A DNA stretch of 64,000 nt from an uncultured Spirochaetales bacterium (GCA_949285785.1 CASEAG010000002.1:62001-126000), one strand, 5' to 3'; counted from the stretch's first letter, positions 41,680 to 50,978 are shown. Notes: generated by a model from the letters alone, not told the origin. Numbers and translations are program-made.

Positions 41680-43482
41680 TTATTTGAGCTCAAACATTCC
41701 TGTGTAGAGCTTGTAGTAGCGTCCACGCTGGGCGATCAGGTCGTCATGGTCGCCTCTTTCCATGATCTTTCCTCCTTCCAGGACCATGATTGCATCGGCG
41801 TTTCTGACCGTGGACAGGCGATGGGCTATCACGAAGACCGTGCGGCCTTCCATCAGATGGTCCATTCCCTTTTCGATCAGGTCCTCGGTTCTGGTGTCGA
41901 TGTTGCTGGTCGCCTCGTCGAGTATGAGGACGGGAGGATCGGCGACCGCCGCCCTCGCGATGGCCAGCAGCTGCCTCTGGCCACTCGAGAGGTTCGCGCC
42001 GTCCGAGACGACCATCGTGTCATAGCCGTCCGGAAGACGGCGGATGAACGAATCCGCATTCGCGATCCTGGCCGCCCGTGCCACATCCTCGTCGGTTGCA
42101 TCCAGTCGGCCGTACCTGATGTTCTCCCGGATGGTTCCTGTAAAGAGGTGGGTGTCCTGCAGCACCATGCCCAGCGAGCTCCTGAGATCCCTCTTCCTTA
42201 TCCGCCTTACATCGATTCCGTCGAATATGATCCGCCCCTCGTCGACATCGTAGAAGCGGTTGATCAGGTTCGTCATCGTCGTCTTGCCGGCTCCGGTGGA
42301 ACCGACGAAGGCGATCTTCTGACCAGGTTTCGCGTACAGCGACACGTTCTTCAGGATGGGGTGGCCAGGTTCGTATGAGAACGTCACGTCCTCGAACCTC
42401 ACATCGCCCTTGAGCGGTATGGACTCGTCACCGTCCTGCCATGCCCAGCCATCGGCTGTACGCTTCAATGTGACAGTGCCATCGTCGACCTCCTGTGGCA
42501 TGTCCACGAGCTCGAATATCCTCTCGGCACCTGCCAGAGAGGAGAGCAGGAAGTTGCTCTGCTGGGTGAACTGGTTGATCGGCGCCGCCGCCTGACGAAC
42601 GAACACCAGGTAGCTTGCCAGCGCCCCAAGGCTCGTCAGATCCGAAAGAACCATGAATCCTCCACACAGGGAGACGATGGTGTAGGTGAGGAAGGAGATG
42701 CTGACGACGGCGGGTATCATCGTGGAGGCGTATGCCTGGGCTGCGCTGCCCATCGCCTGCAGATGCGCGTTTCGCTCGTCGAATCCCTCAAGATTGCGCT
42801 TCTCATGATTGAAGACCTTGATGACCTTCTGCCCTGCGACCATCTCCTGGATATAGCCGTCCAGCGCTCCGATGCTGGTCTGCTGCTTCCTGTAGTACTG
42901 CTTGCTACGTCTTGCGGAGTGGCGGACATACATGAACATCGCGATGTATGACAGCGCGACTATCATGGAGAGTCTCCAGTTGAGCACCAGCAGCATCGTC
43001 ATCGTGCCGACGATCTGTATGCCGTTCTTGATCACCGCCGCGAAGCTGTTGTTCAGCGCGTCCGAGATCGTGTCGACATCGTTCGTGTAGTAGCTCATCA
43101 CATCGCCGTGCTGGTGTGTGTCGAAGTACTTGAGGGGCAGCGACTGCATGTGGTCGAATAGGTCGATGCGTATGTCGTAGACGACCTTCTGGCTGGCGTA
43201 GGCCATGATCTGGCTGTAGCCGAGTGCCGCAAGCACTCCGATGACGTAGATCACTGCGGTGAATAGGACTCCTTCCACAAGAGCCTGCCTGCCGCCGCCA
43301 TCGACAAGAGCGTCGATGACCGGGCTGATCATGTACGTGCCTGCAAGGTTGCATACGACGCTTATGACGACGAGGAGGGCCACAGCAATCAGTGAGAAGC
43401 TGTGGCGTCCCATGTAGGAGAAGAGCCGCTTGAGCGTATACATCAGGTTCTTGGGCTTCTTGGCACTTACTATCCTGGGCAT
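41680..43482 (-). CDS. ABC exporter half-transporter, consensus ATP site subunit
   Basis: 600 residues: six membrane helices (~25-330), then an ABC domain with Walker A GSTGAGKTT, signature LSSGQRQLL and Walker B LILDEATSNID with an intact catalytic Glu. With the preceding gene it should form a heterodimeric multidrug-type exporter (BmrCD/TM287-288 class) in the inner membrane. Its start overlaps the upstream stop as TGATG. The substrate is unknown; a MarR regulator in the same operon points to export of a small toxic compound. Confidence 0.93.
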   Translation of the reverse strand: MPRIVSAKKPKNLMYTLKRLFSYMGRHSFSLIAVALLVVISVVCNLAGTYMISPVIDALVDGGGRQALVEGVLFTAVIYVIGVLAALGYSQIMAYASQKVVYDIRIDLFDHMQSLPLKYFDTHQHGDVMSYYTNDVDTISDALNNSFAAVIKNGIQIVGTMTMLLVLNWRLSMIVALSYIAMFMYVRHSARRSKQYYRKQQTSIGALDGYIQEMVAGQKVIKVFNHEKRNLEGFDERNAHLQAMGSAAQAYASTMIPAVVSISFLTYTIVSLCGGFMVLSDLTSLGALASYLVFVRQAAAPINQFTQQSNFLLSSLAGAERIFELVDMPQEVDDGTVTLKRTADGWAWQDGDESIPLKGDVRFEDVTFSYEPGHPILKNVSLYAKPGQKIAFVGSTGAGKTTMTNLINRFYDVDEGRIIFDGIDVRRIRKRDLRSSLGMVLQDTHLFTGTIRENIRYGRLDATDEDVARAARIANADSFIRRLPDGYDTMVVSDGANLSSGQRQLLAIARAAVADPPVLILDEATSNIDTRTEDLIEKGMDHLMEGRTVFVIAHRLSTVRNADAIMVLEGGKIMERGDHDDLIAQRGRYYKLYTGMFELK

Positions 43483-45212
43483 CAGAGGACTCCTCCCTTG
43501 GTCTGCGACCTGTATATCTCCTGGTAGATGGGACTTGTGGCGATCAGCTCGTCATGGGTGCCCGTAGCGACAAGGTGGCCATCGTCGAGGATGGCGATCA
43601 GGTCGGCGCCCATCACCGTCGATATCCTCTGGGCGATGAAAATCTTCGTCACACCGTCCAGTCTGTCCAGTGCCTTTCTGATAGACGCCTCGGTGGCTGT
43701 GTCGACGGCGCTTGTGGAGTCGTCGAGAATCAGGACCTTCGGCTTCTTGAGCAGGGCGCGTGCGATGCAAAGCCTCTGCTTCTGACCGCCTGAGACGTTG
43801 ACGCCTCCCTGTCCCAGGTCGGTGTCCAGACCGGCAGGGAAACGGTGCAGGAACTCTGCCGCTCCCGCCATCTCGCATGCCTTCCACAGCGTCTCGTCGT
43901 CAGCCTCCTCATCACCCCAGCGAAGGTTGTCCCTCACCGTTCCGCTGAAGAGCAGATTCTTCTGAAGCACCATGGCGACGGCATCGCGCAGCGTCTGCAG
44001 AGAGTAGTCCCTCACATCGACGCCTCCCACCGTGATGCAGCCTTCGCTGACGTCGTACAGTCTGTCGATCAGCTGGACAAGAGTCGACTTGCCGCTGCCC
44101 GTGCCGCCAAGGATTCCCAGTGTCGAGCCTGGTCTTATGTCCAGGCTTATGTCGCTGAGCGTGTTCTCCATCGCCTTCTCGGAATACCTGAACGATACGT
44201 GGTCGAAGACGATTCCTCCGTCCTTGACGGTGCGTACCGGATTCTCCCGCTCCTCCAGGGAAGGGATCTCGTCCAGAACCTGGCAGATCCTGTCTGCGCT
44301 TGCCACCGAACGCGTGAGCAGCAGGAACACGTTGGAGAGCATCATCATGGAGTTGAGCACCTGCATGACGTAGCTCAGGAATCCCGTGAGCTGACCCACC
44401 AGGAGCGTTCCATCCAGCACCATCATGCCACCGAAGAACATGAGGCACAGCACGCATATGTACATCGCCATCTGGAACATCGGCAGGTTGAGCACCGCAC
44501 GGCTGTTCGTCCTGGTCGCGGTGTGGTAGAGGGTCTTGTCTACCTTCTCGAACTTCGACTCCTCGTATTCGTCCCTGACGAAGGCCTTCACCGTCCTGAC
44601 CGCCCTGAGGTTCTCCTCCACGACGCCGTTGAGGTCGTCGACAGTCTTCTGAAGCTTCGAATACATCGGGGCGACCGAGCGGACGATGAGGAAGAGGACG
44701 AGGCCGAGCAGCGGGGTGATGACGAGGAACACGAGTGCCAGCTCCGGGTTCATCGTGAACGAGAAGAAAACGCCCAGGGCACACATGACAGGTGCCCTGA
44801 CCAGCGGCCTGAGTCCGTTGTTGATCGCGTTCTGCATGACTGTCACGTCGCTTGTCAGTCGGGTGACGAGCGACGAGGTCTCGTATCTGTCTATGTTCGA
44901 GAAGGCATATGACTGGATTGCCGCGTACTCGGCCCGTCTGATGTTGGCTCCCCAGCCGTAGGCGGCCCTGGCGGCGAAGCGGGCATAGGTGAGACCTGTG
45001 GCAAGGGCCAGGATGGCGCAAAGGGCCATCTGGCCTCCCTTGAGGAACATGTATTCCACATCGGCGTATGCCACGCCGTTGTCGATGAGGTCGGCCATCA
45101 TCGTCGGGATTATCAGTTCGAAGCAGGTCTCGACGAAGACGAGCAGGGCGGCTATGGCAAGGTCCCTGCGGTAGTTCCCGAAGAGGTGGAAGAGCTGTGC
45201 GATGCGCTTCAT
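43482..45212 (-). CDS. ABC exporter half-transporter, degenerate ATP site subunit
   Basis: 576 residues: six membrane helices, then an ABC domain with Walker A GGTGSGKST, signature VSGGQKQRL and Walker B LILDDSTSAVD. The catalytic Glu after Walker B is Asp, the hallmark of the degenerate subunit in heterodimeric exporters. It overlaps the MarR gene by ATGA and its partner by one base, so all three are translated in series from one mRNA. Confidence 0.93.
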   Translation of the reverse strand: MKRIAQLFHLFGNYRRDLAIAALLVFVETCFELIIPTMMADLIDNGVAYADVEYMFLKGGQMALCAILALATGLTYARFAARAAYGWGANIRRAEYAAIQSYAFSNIDRYETSSLVTRLTSDVTVMQNAINNGLRPLVRAPVMCALGVFFSFTMNPELALVFLVITPLLGLVLFLIVRSVAPMYSKLQKTVDDLNGVVEENLRAVRTVKAFVRDEYEESKFEKVDKTLYHTATRTNSRAVLNLPMFQMAMYICVLCLMFFGGMMVLDGTLLVGQLTGFLSYVMQVLNSMMMLSNVFLLLTRSVASADRICQVLDEIPSLEERENPVRTVKDGGIVFDHVSFRYSEKAMENTLSDISLDIRPGSTLGILGGTGSGKSTLVQLIDRLYDVSEGCITVGGVDVRDYSLQTLRDAVAMVLQKNLLFSGTVRDNLRWGDEEADDETLWKACEMAGAAEFLHRFPAGLDTDLGQGGVNVSGGQKQRLCIARALLKKPKVLILDDSTSAVDTATEASIRKALDRLDGVTKIFIAQRISTVMGADLIAILDDGHLVATGTHDELIATSPIYQEIYRSQTKGGVL

Positions 45213-45637
45213 CCCCTGTGCCTCCTGAGGTTCTCGATGAGGCGGGAGAGAAGGGCTTCGAGCATCTCCTTCTCATTCTGGTCGAAGCCGTCCAGCATCA
45301 TGTCGTTCACCTGGGCGCACTCGTCCTTCCAGCGTCCGGCTGCCAGACGGCCCTTGTCTGTGAGCTCGAGGCGGTTGGCCCTCCTGCACTGGCTGTCCTC
45401 CTGTCGTGTCAGGAAGCCGTTGAGCCGCAACGCCTCCGTCATCCGGGATATCGAGGCGGGGTCCGTGTCGAAGTACGATGCGATGTCGCTCTGGCTTGAA
45501 GGGCCATGCTCGAGAAGATAGCCCAGTATGCGGGGCTGTCCTCTTCCCAGTCCAAGCTCCTCGCGCTGGGGCTGGAGTATGTTGTTCTGCCCATGATAGG
45601 CCCTGAACAGAAGCTGATGCAGGGAAAGTCCGGACAA
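45209..45637 (-). CDS. MarR-family transcriptional regulator
   Basis: 142 residues with a winged helix (HGPSSQSDIASYFDTDPASISRMTEALRLNGFLTRQEDSQ) flanked by dimerisation helices, typical of MarR. The start is taken as TTG 45637, five to six bases after a strong GGAGGTC. ATG 45649 is in frame but has no ribosome site and contains this Shine-Dalgarno sequence in its own first codons. It should repress its own operon by binding the palindromes at 45653-45681, and a bound ligand probably releases it to turn on the exporter. Confidence 0.9.
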   Translation of the reverse strand: MSGLSLHQLLFRAYHGQNNILQPQREELGLGRGQPRILGYLLEHGPSSQSDIASYFDTDPASISRMTEALRLNGFLTRQEDSQCRRANRLELTDKGRLAAGRWKDECAQVNDMMLDGFDQNEKEMLEALLSRLIENLRRHRG

Positions 45638-45652
45638 GGTGACCTCCATGTC

Positions 45653-45681
45653 GTTGATTTGTCAACTGTTGATATATCAAC
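45653..45681. promoter_or_regulatory. Tandem palindromes, likely MarR operator
   Basis: GTTGATTTGTCAAC (45653-45666) and GTTGATATATCAAC (45668-45681) lie 15 bases centre to centre. The second is a perfect palindrome that extends to 16 bases and covers the -10 of the marR promoter. Confidence 0.72.
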
Positions 45682-45699
45682 AATCGCTGAAAGTGTAAA
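45671..45699 (-). promoter_or_regulatory. Promoter of marR-ABC operon
   Basis: Minus strand TTTACA (45694-45699) and TATATC (45671-45676), 17 bases apart, with the -10 inside the operator palindrome. Confidence 0.6.
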
Positions 45700-45720
45700 C
45701 CTATGCCCATGGAATAAGAC

Positions 45721-45744
45721 GGGGTGCGTCGGATGACACACCCC
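45721..45744 (-). terminator. Possible terminator of sufCB
   Basis: GGGGTGCG (45721-45728) and CACACCCC (45737-45744) pair with one G-U; the tail GTCTTATTCC is only moderately T-rich. Confidence 0.4.
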
Positions 45745-45773
45745 GGATGATCTAATCGGATGCATTATGCCCT

Positions 45774-46697
45774 TCAGCGCAGGAAGCCTTCGATGATCTT
45801 CTGCTCGGCCTCCTCCTCGCTAAGTCCGAAGGTCCTGAGCTTCATGATCTGCTCCCCGGCTATCTTGCCGATGGCAGCTTCGTGGATGAGCGACGCGTCC
45901 TGATGTGCCGCATAGAGGGCGGGGCAGGCGTTCACACGGCCATGCTCCGTGATGATCGAGTCGCATTCGCTGTGTCCCGTGCAGGGGGCGTTTCCCGTGA
46001 TCGTGCTGTGGTACTCCTGATATGACTCTCCACGTGCGACGGAGCGCGACACCAGGTCGACTGCGCTGTCTTCCCCATCCAGTGTGACGTCGAACTTCGT
46101 GACAGCCTTCTCATTCCCCTCGGTCAGCAGATGCTCCCTGATCACGAGACGGGCTCCTCTTGCAAGGTGGCCTCTGGTCTCGCGCGTGGTGCTGTCCACG
46201 CCGCCGATCTGGCTGGTGTCCATCTCGAGGAAGCTGTCTTCATCCAGGAAGACCTCGGTGACCGGGTCGATTACACGTCTCGTGTCCTTCTTTCCGCCTG
46301 TGCCGACATGCTTCTCCTCGTAGCGCACCTTGCTGCCCCGTGCGAGGAAGAAGCGGTGGATGCCGCTGTGTCTGGCCTCCTCTCCGTTCTTCACATGGAT
46401 GCCGCAGCCTGCGATGATCGTGACATCGGCGCCTTCGGCTATATGGAAGTCGTTGTATACCAGGTCGTCGATATGGGCCGCAGTGATGCATGCGGGAATG
46501 GCGACCTTCTCGCCCTTGGTCGCTGCAGCGACGTAGATGTCCAGCCCGGATCCATCCTCCTTCGCCCGGATCTCGACGTTCTTCGTGCTGAGCCTTTCCA
46601 CGCTCCTGCCGTTTTCACGGATCGAGTGGGCACATCCTTCGCTCTTGAGCACATCCCAGTCGGAGATCAGGGACAGAAGCGCATTGGTCTCGTTCAT
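45774..46697 (-). CDS. sufB: SufB/SufD-family Fe-S scaffold protein of a minimal SUF system
   Basis: 307 residues, shorter than SufB (~490), with the parallel beta-helix core of the family. The C-terminal cluster region retains GHSECDSI, VNACPALYA and IHEAAIGKI, where SufB has its Cys/Glu/His ligands. It pairs with SufC as the scaffold that builds Fe-S clusters. No sufS, sufU or sufE is beside it, so this is the two-gene SufBC type (also called SMS) common in anaerobes and archaea. Its start overlaps the sufC stop as ATGA. Confidence 0.86.
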   Translation of the reverse strand: MNETNALLSLISDWDVLKSEGCAHSIRENGRSVERLSTKNVEIRAKEDGSGLDIYVAAATKGEKVAIPACITAAHIDDLVYNDFHIAEGADVTIIAGCGIHVKNGEEARHSGIHRFFLARGSKVRYEEKHVGTGGKKDTRRVIDPVTEVFLDEDSFLEMDTSQIGGVDSTTRETRGHLARGARLVIREHLLTEGNEKAVTKFDVTLDGEDSAVDLVSRSVARGESYQEYHSTITGNAPCTGHSECDSIITEHGRVNACPALYAAHQDASLIHEAAIGKIAGEQIMKLRTFGLSEEEAEQKIIEGFLR

Positions 46698-47422
46698 AAT
46701 CTCACCCCCGTGACTGCATCACGCCCCATGGGGCAGGGCGAGAACGTTGCAAGCGATGGCAGAACCTCGTCGCGGCTGCCGTCCTTCACGACGGATCCGT
46801 TCTCCACCACGATGATCCGGTCGGCGACCTGGAGTATCCTCTCCTGGTGGCTGATGATGAGCTGGCTCGCCTTCCTCTCCCTCTTCATCTCCTCGAAGGC
46901 CTCGATGAGACCGTTGAACGACCATAGGTCGATGCCGGCCTCCGGCTCGTCGAAGATGACGAGCTTCGAGTTGCGGGCGAGGACGGATGCGATCTCGATC
47001 CGCTTGATCTCTCCTCCTGACAGCGAGGCGTTGACCTCCCTGTCCTTGTAGTCCCTGGCGCACAGTCCCACCTTTGAAAGCAGGTTGCACACCTGCGCCT
47101 CGTCTATCGGTCTGCCGCTTCCCAGCTCCAGAAGGTCCCTGACGGTGATGCCCTTGAAGCGGACCGGCTGCTGGAAGGCATAGCTTATTCCAAGCCTGGC
47201 CCTCTGCGTGACATCAAGAGCGGTGATGTCGATTCCGTCGAGCAGGATCGTGCCCCTGTCCGGGCTGATGAGTCCTGCGATGATTCTTGCAAGTGTCGTC
47301 TTTCCACCGCCGTTCGGGCCGGTGACCACTGCAAGCCCTGTATCCTCTATCCTGAGCGACAGGTCCTTCAGGATAGGCACTCCTTCCGGAGTGGACCAGT
47401 ATATGTTCTCAAGCTCCAGCAT
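46694..47422 (-). CDS. sufC: SufC-type ABC ATPase of the Fe-S assembly system
   Basis: 242 residues, a soluble ABC ATPase: Walker A GPNGGGKTT, signature LSGGEIKRIEIA and Walker B LVIFDEPEAGIDLWS, where EPEAGID and the following acidic/aromatic stretch are typical of SufC. It drives cluster assembly on SufB in the cytoplasm. A CGGAGG site precedes the ATG. First gene of the two-gene operon. Confidence 0.91.
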   Translation of the reverse strand: MLELENIYWSTPEGVPILKDLSLRIEDTGLAVVTGPNGGGKTTLARIIAGLISPDRGTILLDGIDITALDVTQRARLGISYAFQQPVRFKGITVRDLLELGSGRPIDEAQVCNLLSKVGLCARDYKDREVNASLSGGEIKRIEIASVLARNSKLVIFDEPEAGIDLWSFNGLIEAFEEMKRERKASQLIISHQERILQVADRIIVVENGSVVKDGSRDEVLPSLATFSPCPMGRDAVTGVRL

Positions 47423-47508
47423 GAAAGCCTCCGGACGAAGAATAATGTCTGTTCGCCCAAAAGGAAAGCGGGTAGGGCCGATCTGTCACAAACGGTTGTC
47501 CCCAAAGG

Positions 47509-47542
47509 GAAAAGGAATGGGCCCCGGTTGCCCCGGAGCCCA
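47509..47542 (-). terminator. Terminator of the PTS operon
   Basis: TGGGCCCCGG (47518-47527) and CCGGAGCCCA (47533-47542) form a 10-bp stem with one mismatch. The minus strand continues TTCCTTTTCCC. Confidence 0.7.
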
Positions 47543-47567
47543 TATGGTCAAAGTGTCCTGAAGCCTG

Positions 47568-49022
47568 TTATTTGCAAAGCTTCTTGAACTCGTCTGCGAC
47601 GAACTGCACCTTCGGTCCGATGATGACCTGGACGGAGTTCTTCGCAGGGCGGAGCACACCCTTGACGCCTGCGCTCTTGATCTTCTTCTCGTCGACCTTG
47701 AGGCGGTCCTTGACCTCGAGGCGGAGGCGTGTGATGCAGTTGTCGATGGTGGAGACGTTCTCGACACCGCCGACACCCTCGAGGATGATCGTGGCGATCT
47801 GGGTGTAGTCGTTGCTGGCCAGCTCGATCGTGAGCTCCTCTTCCTGGTCGTCCTCTCTACCGGGCGTCTTCAGATCGAACTTCTTGATGACGAAGTAGAA
47901 GACGACGAAGTAGATGGCTGCGACGACGAGTCCGATGGGGATGATGAGCCACGGATTGACCGCGTTAGGCGCATTGAACGACAGGAACCAGTCTACGAAA
48001 CCGGCGGAGAAGTTGAATCCTGCCCTGACCGGGAGCATTGCACAGACCGCGACGGAGACTGCGGTGAGCAGAGCATGTACGAGGTACAGACCCGGTGCGA
48101 GGAACATGAAGGAGAACTCGAAGGGCTCCGTGACGCCGGTGAAGAAGCTGGAGAGGGCTGCTGCGAGCAGGATACCTGCAGTGGCCTTCTTGTTCTTGTC
48201 CTTTGCCGTGAAGTACATTGCGAGAGCTCCGGCAGGAAGACCGAACATCATGACAGGGAAGAAGCCTGTCTGGTAGATGCCGGTGACCTGGAAGTCGCCG
48301 TTCCACAGGACGTCCGCCGGCGTGCCCCAGAATCTTGCGATGTCGTTGATTCCGGCGACGTCGAACCAGAAGACGCTGTTGAGGGCGTGGTGCAGTCCGA
48401 CAGGGATCAGCAGCCTGTTGAAGAACGCGTAGATTCCGGCTCCGACAGGTCCGAGGCTGATCATGGCCTCGCCGAAGGAGACCAGTGCACCGTAGATGAA
48501 CGGCCACAGGAACATCATCGGGATACAGATGATCAGTGTGATGAACGCAGTCACGATGGCGACAGAGCGGCGACCGGAGAAGAAGCCGAGGAACTCGGGC
48601 AGCTCGGTCTTGCAGAATCTGTTGTAGCACATCGCGCCGATGATACCGGAGGCGATACCGATGAACTGGTTGTTGACCTTTGCGAAGGCCGCGACATCAA
48701 GCCAGCTGATTCCGCCGACGACGGTCGGAGCGACCTTGCCGAGGAGCGTCTGGAAGATGAACCAGGCAACGATACCTGCCAGTCCGGACGTGCCTTCCTG
48801 ATCCTTCGACATTCCGACCGCGACGCCGATGGCGAACAGGACGGACATGTTGTCGATGATCGAGCTGCCGGCGGAGTAGAGGATGTTGGAGACGATATTG
48901 CTACCAGCACCCCATCCGCTGGGGTCGATCCAGTATCCGATACCGACCAGGATACCGGCTACAGGAAGACATGCCACAGGGAGCATGAGAGACTTGCCGA
49001 GTCTCTGCAGGAATTTCATCAT
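47568..49022 (-). CDS. PTS glucose/N-acetylglucosamine-family IICB permease
   Basis: 484 residues: an IIC membrane domain with ~8-10 helices (residues ~1-390) and a C-terminal IIB domain with the phosphorylated Cys429 in STIDNCITRLR. The IIC part is of the glucose superfamily (LLIPVGLHHALNSVFWF, GVTEPFEFSF). The NDIARFWG segment resembles NagE more than PtsG, so GlcNAc is the favoured sugar, with glucose as the alternative. It has no IIA domain; that is supplied by crr, first gene of the operon. GGAGGT precedes the ATG. Confidence 0.88.
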   Translation of the reverse strand: MMKFLQRLGKSLMLPVACLPVAGILVGIGYWIDPSGWGAGSNIVSNILYSAGSSIIDNMSVLFAIGVAVGMSKDQEGTSGLAGIVAWFIFQTLLGKVAPTVVGGISWLDVAAFAKVNNQFIGIASGIIGAMCYNRFCKTELPEFLGFFSGRRSVAIVTAFITLIICIPMMFLWPFIYGALVSFGEAMISLGPVGAGIYAFFNRLLIPVGLHHALNSVFWFDVAGINDIARFWGTPADVLWNGDFQVTGIYQTGFFPVMMFGLPAGALAMYFTAKDKNKKATAGILLAAALSSFFTGVTEPFEFSFMFLAPGLYLVHALLTAVSVAVCAMLPVRAGFNFSAGFVDWFLSFNAPNAVNPWLIIPIGLVVAAIYFVVFYFVIKKFDLKTPGREDDQEEELTIELASNDYTQIATIILEGVGGVENVSTIDNCITRLRLEVKDRLKVDEKKIKSAGVKGVLRPAKNSVQVIIGPKVQFVADEFKKLCK

Positions 49023-49085
49023 GGAAATACCTCCAAATAGTTTATTGTCAGACGCGATGCGCCTGTTGTACCAATGTAGTAGAGC

Positions 49086-49349
49086 CTAGAAGTTGTCCTT
49101 GAAGAACTGCTCGATCTCCGGCGCTACGGCATCCTCGTCCTCGCCGTCGATCGTCACGGTGACCGTGTCGCCCTGCTTGACCGCCATCTTCATGACCGCC
49201 ATGAGCCTCTTGGCGTCGGCGCTCTTGTCCTTCGCCTTGACCTCGATGGTCACGCTGCTCTTCACGCTGGAGAGTCTCTTGACGAGGATTCCCGCCGGAC
49301 GTGCATGGATTCCCAGTTCATCCTTGACCGTGTACTCGAATGTCTTCAT
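49086..49349 (-). CDS. ptsH: PTS phosphocarrier HPr
   Basis: 87 residues with the active-site His15 in GIHARPAG. The regulatory Ser46 site of Firmicute and many spirochaete HPrs (KSIMGVM) is replaced: the aligned stretch is KRLMAVM, with Arg at the Ser position. It should therefore carry phosphate between Enzyme I and IIA but not be a target of HPr kinase. Third gene of crr-ptsI-ptsH-IICB. Confidence 0.96.
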   Translation of the reverse strand: MKTFEYTVKDELGIHARPAGILVKRLSSVKSSVTIEVKAKDKSADAKRLMAVMKMAVKQGDTVTVTIDGEDEDAVAPEIEQFFKDNF

Positions 49350-49352
49350 CTC

Positions 49353-50966
49353 TCAAACCTCGCTTTCTATTACGTTCTTCCTCAATTCGAGGATCCTGGA
49401 CGGGGCGACGGACAGTTCGTCGTATCCCATCTTCAGGAATTCGTCAGTCAGTGACAGGTCTCCGGCAAGCTCGCCGCATATGCCGGCCCAGATTCCCGCC
49501 TTGTGCGCGTTCTCGGCGATCATCGCCAGGAAACGCATGAGTGCGGGGTGGTGCGCATCGTAGAAGCCGTCCAGCTTCTCGTTCTGCCGGTCTATCGCCA
49601 GAGTATACTGCGTCAGGTCGTTGGTCCCGACGCTGAAGAAGTCGACGTGCTGCGCCAGGATGTCGCTGGTGAGCGCGGCGGCAGGCGTCTCTATCATGAT
49701 GCCGAGCTCGACAGGGGATGTCCTGATGCCTTCGGCCTCGAGTTCGCCGACGACCTCGGCGCAGAAGGCCTTGATGTCCTCGACCTCCTTGAGGGAGATG
49801 ATCATCGGGAACATGATCGCCACGCGGCCGTATGCGCTTGCGCGGTAGATCGCCCGGAGCTGTGTACGGAAGATGTCCTTCTGCGTGAGGCAGATCCTGA
49901 TGCCCCTGTATCCGAGAGCGGGGTTCTCCTCCGGCTCGAGGCGGAAGTAGTCGACCTTCTTGTCTGCTCCGATGTCCAGAGTCCTTATGACGACCTTTCT
50001 GCCTTCCATGGCCTCGACGATCTTCCTGTACGCCGCGAACAGCTCGTCCTCGGTGGGGAAGTCGTCGCGCCCGAGATACAGGAACTCGCTTCTGAGCAGT
50101 CCTATGCCTTCGGCGTCGCCGTCGATGACGTACCTGATGTCGTCAGGACTTCCGATGTTGGCGAACAGCGAGACCTTCTGTCCTTTCCTGGTCACGCTCT
50201 CTCTGCCACGATAGCTCTCCAGGCTCGCCTTGTATTCGCCTGCGCTCCTCTTCTTGTCCTGCATCGCCTTCATCGTCGCGTCGTCCGGGTCGATGTAGTA
50301 GTTGCCGGCAAAGCCGTCGACGATGATGGTGCGTCCGTTGAGAGAGGGGTCGATGTCGATGTCCGTGAGCACGAGGGAGGGGATGTTCATCACACGAGCC
50401 AGAATGGCGGTATGTGAATTGGATGATCCCTGTCTGGTGACGAATGCGAGTATCTTGTCCTTGTCCAGGGCGACCGTCTCGCTGGGCGTGAGGTCCTCGG
50501 CGACGATGATGCCCGGTTCGTCCATCCTGAAGCCCTGGTCCGCTCCCGTGAGGATTCTCACGAGGCGGTCGGAGATGTCGCGGATATCAGTGGCACGGGC
50601 CTTCATGTACTCGTCGTCCAGAGCGGCGAATGCGCTTGCCTGGGCATCCCCGATCTCGTGCACGCTGAAGGCGGCATCGCTTCCCTGCCTTATCATGTCC
50701 TGGATGCCTTCGATATAGTCCAGATCGTCCAGGAAGAGGGACTGGACCTCGATGATGCCCGCCTGCTCCTCGCCGATCTCGTTGAGAGTCTTGTCATAGA
50801 GTGCCTCGAGCTCCTTCCTGGCGCTCTCCTTGGCCCCTTCGAAGCGCTCCAGCTCCTTCGCAATATCCGTGCACTTGCGGTTGACGACGTCCCGAGCCTT
50901 CGTGTGGACGTAGATCCTGCCGATTGCCACACCCTGGTATACGGGGCGTCCGTTTCCCTTGATCAT
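49353..50966 (-). CDS. ptsI: PTS Enzyme I (phosphoenolpyruvate-protein phosphotransferase)
   Basis: 537 residues. The N-terminal domain carries the phosphorylated His185 in GSSNSHTAILAR. The C-terminal PEP-binding barrel has GIGLLRSEFLYL, GYRGIRICL, IMIETPAAAL, DFFSVGTNDLTQY and GICGELAGD. It takes phosphate from PEP and passes it to HPr. Lengths and order match the family (~575) with slight shortening. It lies 12 bases after crr and four bases before ptsH. Confidence 0.97.
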   Translation of the reverse strand: MIKGNGRPVYQGVAIGRIYVHTKARDVVNRKCTDIAKELERFEGAKESARKELEALYDKTLNEIGEEQAGIIEVQSLFLDDLDYIEGIQDMIRQGSDAAFSVHEIGDAQASAFAALDDEYMKARATDIRDISDRLVRILTGADQGFRMDEPGIIVAEDLTPSETVALDKDKILAFVTRQGSSNSHTAILARVMNIPSLVLTDIDIDPSLNGRTIIVDGFAGNYYIDPDDATMKAMQDKKRSAGEYKASLESYRGRESVTRKGQKVSLFANIGSPDDIRYVIDGDAEGIGLLRSEFLYLGRDDFPTEDELFAAYRKIVEAMEGRKVVIRTLDIGADKKVDYFRLEPEENPALGYRGIRICLTQKDIFRTQLRAIYRASAYGRVAIMFPMIISLKEVEDIKAFCAEVVGELEAEGIRTSPVELGIMIETPAAALTSDILAQHVDFFSVGTNDLTQYTLAIDRQNEKLDGFYDAHHPALMRFLAMIAENAHKAGIWAGICGELAGDLSLTDEFLKMGYDELSVAPSRILELRKNVIESEV

Positions 50967-50978
50967 TTCGTACTCCTC

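Noticed and set aside
48075-49040. A 321-codon open frame opposite the PTS permease
   Set aside because: Mirror of the IICB membrane codons; strongly acidic, with no domain and no ribosome site.
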